A stretch of DNA of 7,811 nucleotides from Bacteroidota bacterium (GTDB lineage: Bacteria > Bacteroidota > Bacteroidia > Flavobacteriales > Weeksellaceae). The stretch is from assembly GCA_023433225.1 (NCBI GenBank), contig JAEZDQ010000217.1:1-7811 (forward strand). The letters run 5' to 3'. The notes below the pieces were generated by a model that saw only the letters and a list, made by a program, of their open reading frames with translations, did not search any database and was not told the origin of the DNA. Positions 5,906-7,811 of this stretch are shown here, in pieces; positions within the stretch are counted from its first letter, which is position 1; the number at the start of each line of letters is the position of its first letter. The position numbers and the translations under genes are program-made.

Positions 5906-7093
5906 CTAAGGCAGACAAGTCATTTTCTTTTTGGAATTCTCTCTTATCCGCAAGATAAGATAACTGGTTAAACCGAAAGTCGTTGCGCAAAAAACTCCTA
6001 AAACCAAGCTTCCCACCAAATATTCCGAAAGGTGCTGGCCGGCCAAATTCTTATAGGATTCGAAAGTGTTTTGTTCAAATGGTTCCGGATTGGGTTTACC
6101 TAAAAGAAATCCGCCAAGTTTCAATGAGGCATACACGATGAATGGAATCAAAGGCGGGAGGCTGATGTTCGAAAAAGCAAAAGCAATCAATTTATTGAGG
6201 CGAAAGGCAAAAGCCAAAAACAATACACTAACTGTATGAAAACCCCATAATGGAGAAAGACCTATTAATACGCCTAACGCTACGGAAAGTGATTTTTTAG
6301 ATGGGGAATCTTCGCTGTGCAACAAATCTTCCAAGAAGAATTTTTTCCATCCTTTTTTCCTGAGAATTCGGAAATAATCACGCGGTTTGATGTAAACCAA
6401 GGCGATAAACACCAACCAAGTATTGAGCAGGCTGATCCGTGTAAAATCCTTAAAAGGCCGGAAGTGCGAAACACGCTCTGATTCGTCATACAATACTTGT
6501 ATCGGAACATTTTTGACCGGAATCCCAGCCCAAGCCGACTTTACGATGGCTTCGATTTCAAACTCAAACTTCCGCGTAAAGAATTTCAAATTCCTCATTC
6601 TTTCAATAGGATACAGCCGAAATCCCGATTGGGTATCGTTTAGCTTGATACCCGTTTCGAACCAAAACCAAAAATTTGAAAATCGGTTACCGAAACTGCT
6701 TTTTTTGGGAATTCCCTCTTGTTGCATATTGCGGTCGCCAATCAGAAGCGATTCAGGGCATTTTTCTAATTCATCTACAAAAATTACTATGTCTTCCGGG
6801 AAATGTTGGCCGTCGGAATCCAATGTAATGGCATAACGGAATTTTCTTTTCAAAGCCTCTTTGAACCCGAGTCGCAGCGCAAAACCTTTTCCTTGGTTTT
6901 TTGGAAGGTGAATTTGAATTATTTGGGAAAAATGTTTCAGGATTTCTCCGGTGGAATCCGTAGAACCGTCATTTACGACGATTATGTCGGGCGTTACCTC
7001 CAAGGTTTTACGCAATACTTTTTCAAGCGTATTTTCATTATTGAAAGTCGGGATGATAACGCAAGCGTTAATCGTAGAGAGGATGTTGTGCAT
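5906..7093 (-). CDS. Family 2 glycosyltransferase fused to a DUF2062 membrane domain
   Basis: The 395-residue protein starts with a GT-A fold glycosyltransferase domain (about residues 8-235) of the dolichyl-phosphate-mannose-synthase-like GT2 group. Visible motifs are the nucleotide-binding CVIIPTFNN (11-19), VNDGSTDSTGEI (40-51), the metal/nucleotide-binding LDSDGQH (91-97, a DxD-type D92/D94) and DTQSGFRLYP (153-162). The C-terminal part (about 245-385) has several hydrophobic segments (SLSVALGVLIGLSPLWGFHT, then LIAFAFSNISLPPLIPFIVY, then the 357-382 segment) and matches the DUF2062 pattern, anchoring the enzyme to the inner membrane. By family, it should transfer a sugar from a nucleotide-sugar to a lipid or lipid-linked acceptor on the cytoplasmic face; donor and acceptor are unknown. 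It is the last gene of the minus-strand operon, starting 8 bases after the stop of the exported protein gene. The fusion is intact, with no frameshift. Confidence 0.9.
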   Translation of the reverse strand: MHNILSTINACVIIPTFNNENTLEKVLRKTLEVTPDIIVVNDGSTDSTGEILKHFSQIIQIHLPKNQGKGFALRLGFKEALKRKFRYAITLDSDGQHFPEDIVIFVDELEKCPESLLIGDRNMQQEGIPKKSSFGNRFSNFWFWFETGIKLNDTQSGFRLYPIERMRNLKFFTRKFEFEIEAIVKSAWAGIPVKNVPIQVLYDESERVSHFRPFKDFTRISLLNTWLVFIALVYIKPRDYFRILRKKGWKKFFLEDLLHSEDSPSKKSLSVALGVLIGLSPLWGFHTVSVLFLAFAFRLNKLIAFAFSNISLPPLIPFIVYASLKLGGFLLGKPNPEPFEQNTFESYKNLAGQHLSEYLVGSLVLGVFCATTFGLTSYLILRIRENSKKKMTCLP

Positions 7094-7101
7094 AGGGCTG
7101 C

Positions 7102-7563
7102 TTAATTTTTGGAAAAATCAGCCAAGTAGCCTTTGATCATTTCTACCAATTCCTTGTCTTTGAGGTTGGGTAGAGATTCTTTTACGAATTTCCGGTCGGC
7201 TTCAATCTGGTCATGGTATTTCAGAAACTTCGGCAAGTTCTCTTGAATACTTAACCGGATGAGCCGGATTTCCGGATTTTTGGAATCGGCATCTACCGCA
7301 GATTCAATCCATTCAATGGCTTCTTTGATGATGGGTTTTCGTTTGGTCAGGGGCTCATAACGTGCCAAAAGCATCTTTCCGGCTCCTTTGTAAGCAACCA
7401 TGACGGCTTTGTCGGATTGGGAAACATCCTCTACCAAATTGTAAAAATTCTTGGCTTTTTCCTCTGATTTTGTTGCTTCTCGATAGGCTTCCCGAATGGT
7501 GGTCGATTGACCGAATAAGCTAAAACACCCCAACATTGTAAACAGTAAAAAGGCTTTTTTCAT
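7102..7563 (-). CDS. Small exported protein of unknown function
   Basis: The 153-residue product starts at ATG 7563-7561, giving MKKAFLLFTMLGCFSLFGQS, a clear signal peptide with a likely cleavage after GQ (residues ~19-20). A longer frame opening at 7620 adds 19 residues ahead of this signal peptide and overlaps the upstream gene, so the internal ATG is chosen; it forms an ATGA overlap with that gene's stop, indicating translational coupling. The Cys at residue 13 is not in a canonical lipobox (MLGC), so a soluble periplasmic protein is more likely than a lipoprotein. The mature part is charged and probably all-helical, with a notable stretch around NPEIRLIRLSIQENLPKFL (about residues 95-113) that may pack like a TPR-type helical pair. 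No enzyme motif is visible. Its place between an acyl-ACP dehydratase-like gene and a membrane glycosyltransferase suggests a role in making or trafficking an envelope lipid, which is an inference from position only. Confidence 0.8.
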   Translation of the reverse strand: MKKAFLLFTMLGCFSLFGQSTTIREAYREATKSEEKAKNFYNLVEDVSQSDKAVMVAYKGAGKMLLARYEPLTKRKPIIKEAIEWIESAVDADSKNPEIRLIRLSIQENLPKFLKYHDQIEADRKFVKESLPNLKDKELVEMIKGYLADFSKN

Positions 7564-7811
7564 AATGATAATTTTTGAAACAACCCACTGAATTTTAGTG
7601 CCGGGATTTCTTCCATCCAAACGGTACTTTTGACGGAAATCTCTTCGTTGCTTATTGCTTCAAATTGAAGTTCAAACTGCACCAAATCATTCAGTTCCGG
7701 GTTGATGATAGCCATAAACTTCACATTTCGTGCCGTTTTCAACATCAGGGAAGTACTCGCCCATTTTTCGCTCAGCTCTTTGATGATTTGCAAGGTGCAT
7801 ACGCCCGGAGT
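7560..7811 (-). CDS. FabZ-like hotdog-fold 3-hydroxyacyl-ACP dehydratase, C-terminal part (truncated by window edge)
   Basis: The frame is open from the right edge to a TGA at 7562-7560, giving 83 visible residues; a TTG near 7793 is an internal codon, not a start, because the frame continues upstream through TPGVCTLQIIKELSEKW. That opening matches the central helix of FabA/FabZ-type hotdog enzymes, where the motif (F)PGxxxxxxxxE sits with the catalytic Glu on the helix; here the Glu would be E13 of the fragment (in KEL). The remaining part alternates beta strands (VKFMAIINPE, VQFELQFEAI, ISVKSTVWMEE), as expected for the second half of a hotdog fold. Expected role: dehydrating 3-hydroxyacyl-ACP in a fatty-acid-like or polyene pathway, in the cytosol. 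It overlaps the exported protein gene by ATGA. The N-terminal half with the catalytic His is outside the window, so enzyme activity cannot be confirmed, and a non-catalytic hotdog protein remains possible. Confidence 0.65.
   Translation of the reverse strand, partial: TPGVCTLQIIKELSEKWASTSLMLKTARNVKFMAIINPELNDLVQFELQFEAISNEEISVKSTVWMEEIPALKFSGLFQKLSL

Overview
The window looks like chromosomal DNA of a member of the Bacteroidota, most likely a flavobacterium-like or Cryomorphaceae-like lineage. The reasons are a mitochondrial-type aconitase of 755 residues, a TAnnTTTG-type -7 element ahead of it, A-rich leaders with no strong Shine-Dalgarno sequence, an ECF sigma factor followed by a one-TM-segment partner, and a glycosyltransferase-DUF2062 fusion. 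These are family-level inferences from reading the sequence; no database search was run.

Layout. Positions 1-753 (minus strand) hold a TTG-started ECF-type sigma factor and, joined to it by an ATGA overlap, the first 71 codons of a membrane-anchored, anti-sigma-like protein that runs off the left edge. Positions 754-1230 are a 477-base non-coding stretch between this pair and the divergent aconitase gene. It contains a GC-rich tandem array with an exact 22-bp period (866-982), each unit centred on a short dyad. It also contains the putative aconitase promoter with a 17-bp near-palindrome over its upstream element. Positions 1231-3498 (plus) encode the complete aconitate hydratase. A strong hairpin at 3518-3538 serves as a bidirectional terminator between it and the convergent gene at 3554-5710 (minus), a CPA2-family cation:proton antiporter with a large cytoplasmic C-terminus resembling two universal-stress-protein domains. 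A 195-base gap (5711-5905) follows.

Positions 5906-7811 (minus) are the end of an operon that enters from the right edge. In transcription order it has the C-terminal 83 residues of a hotdog-fold, FabZ-like 3-hydroxyacyl-ACP dehydratase, a 153-residue exported protein of unknown function (ATGA overlap), and a GT2 glycosyltransferase fused to a DUF2062 membrane domain (8-base gap). An acyl-ACP dehydratase, an exported protein and a membrane glycosyltransferase together suggest synthesis of an envelope lipid or pigment, possibly the tail of an aryl-polyene/flexirubin-type locus. The genes that would prove this lie outside the window.

The aconitase serves the TCA cycle, the antiporter ion and pH homeostasis, and the sigma pair signal-dependent transcription; nothing shows that these three units work together. 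The least explained element is the 22-bp array. I see no clearly novel multi-gene system here.
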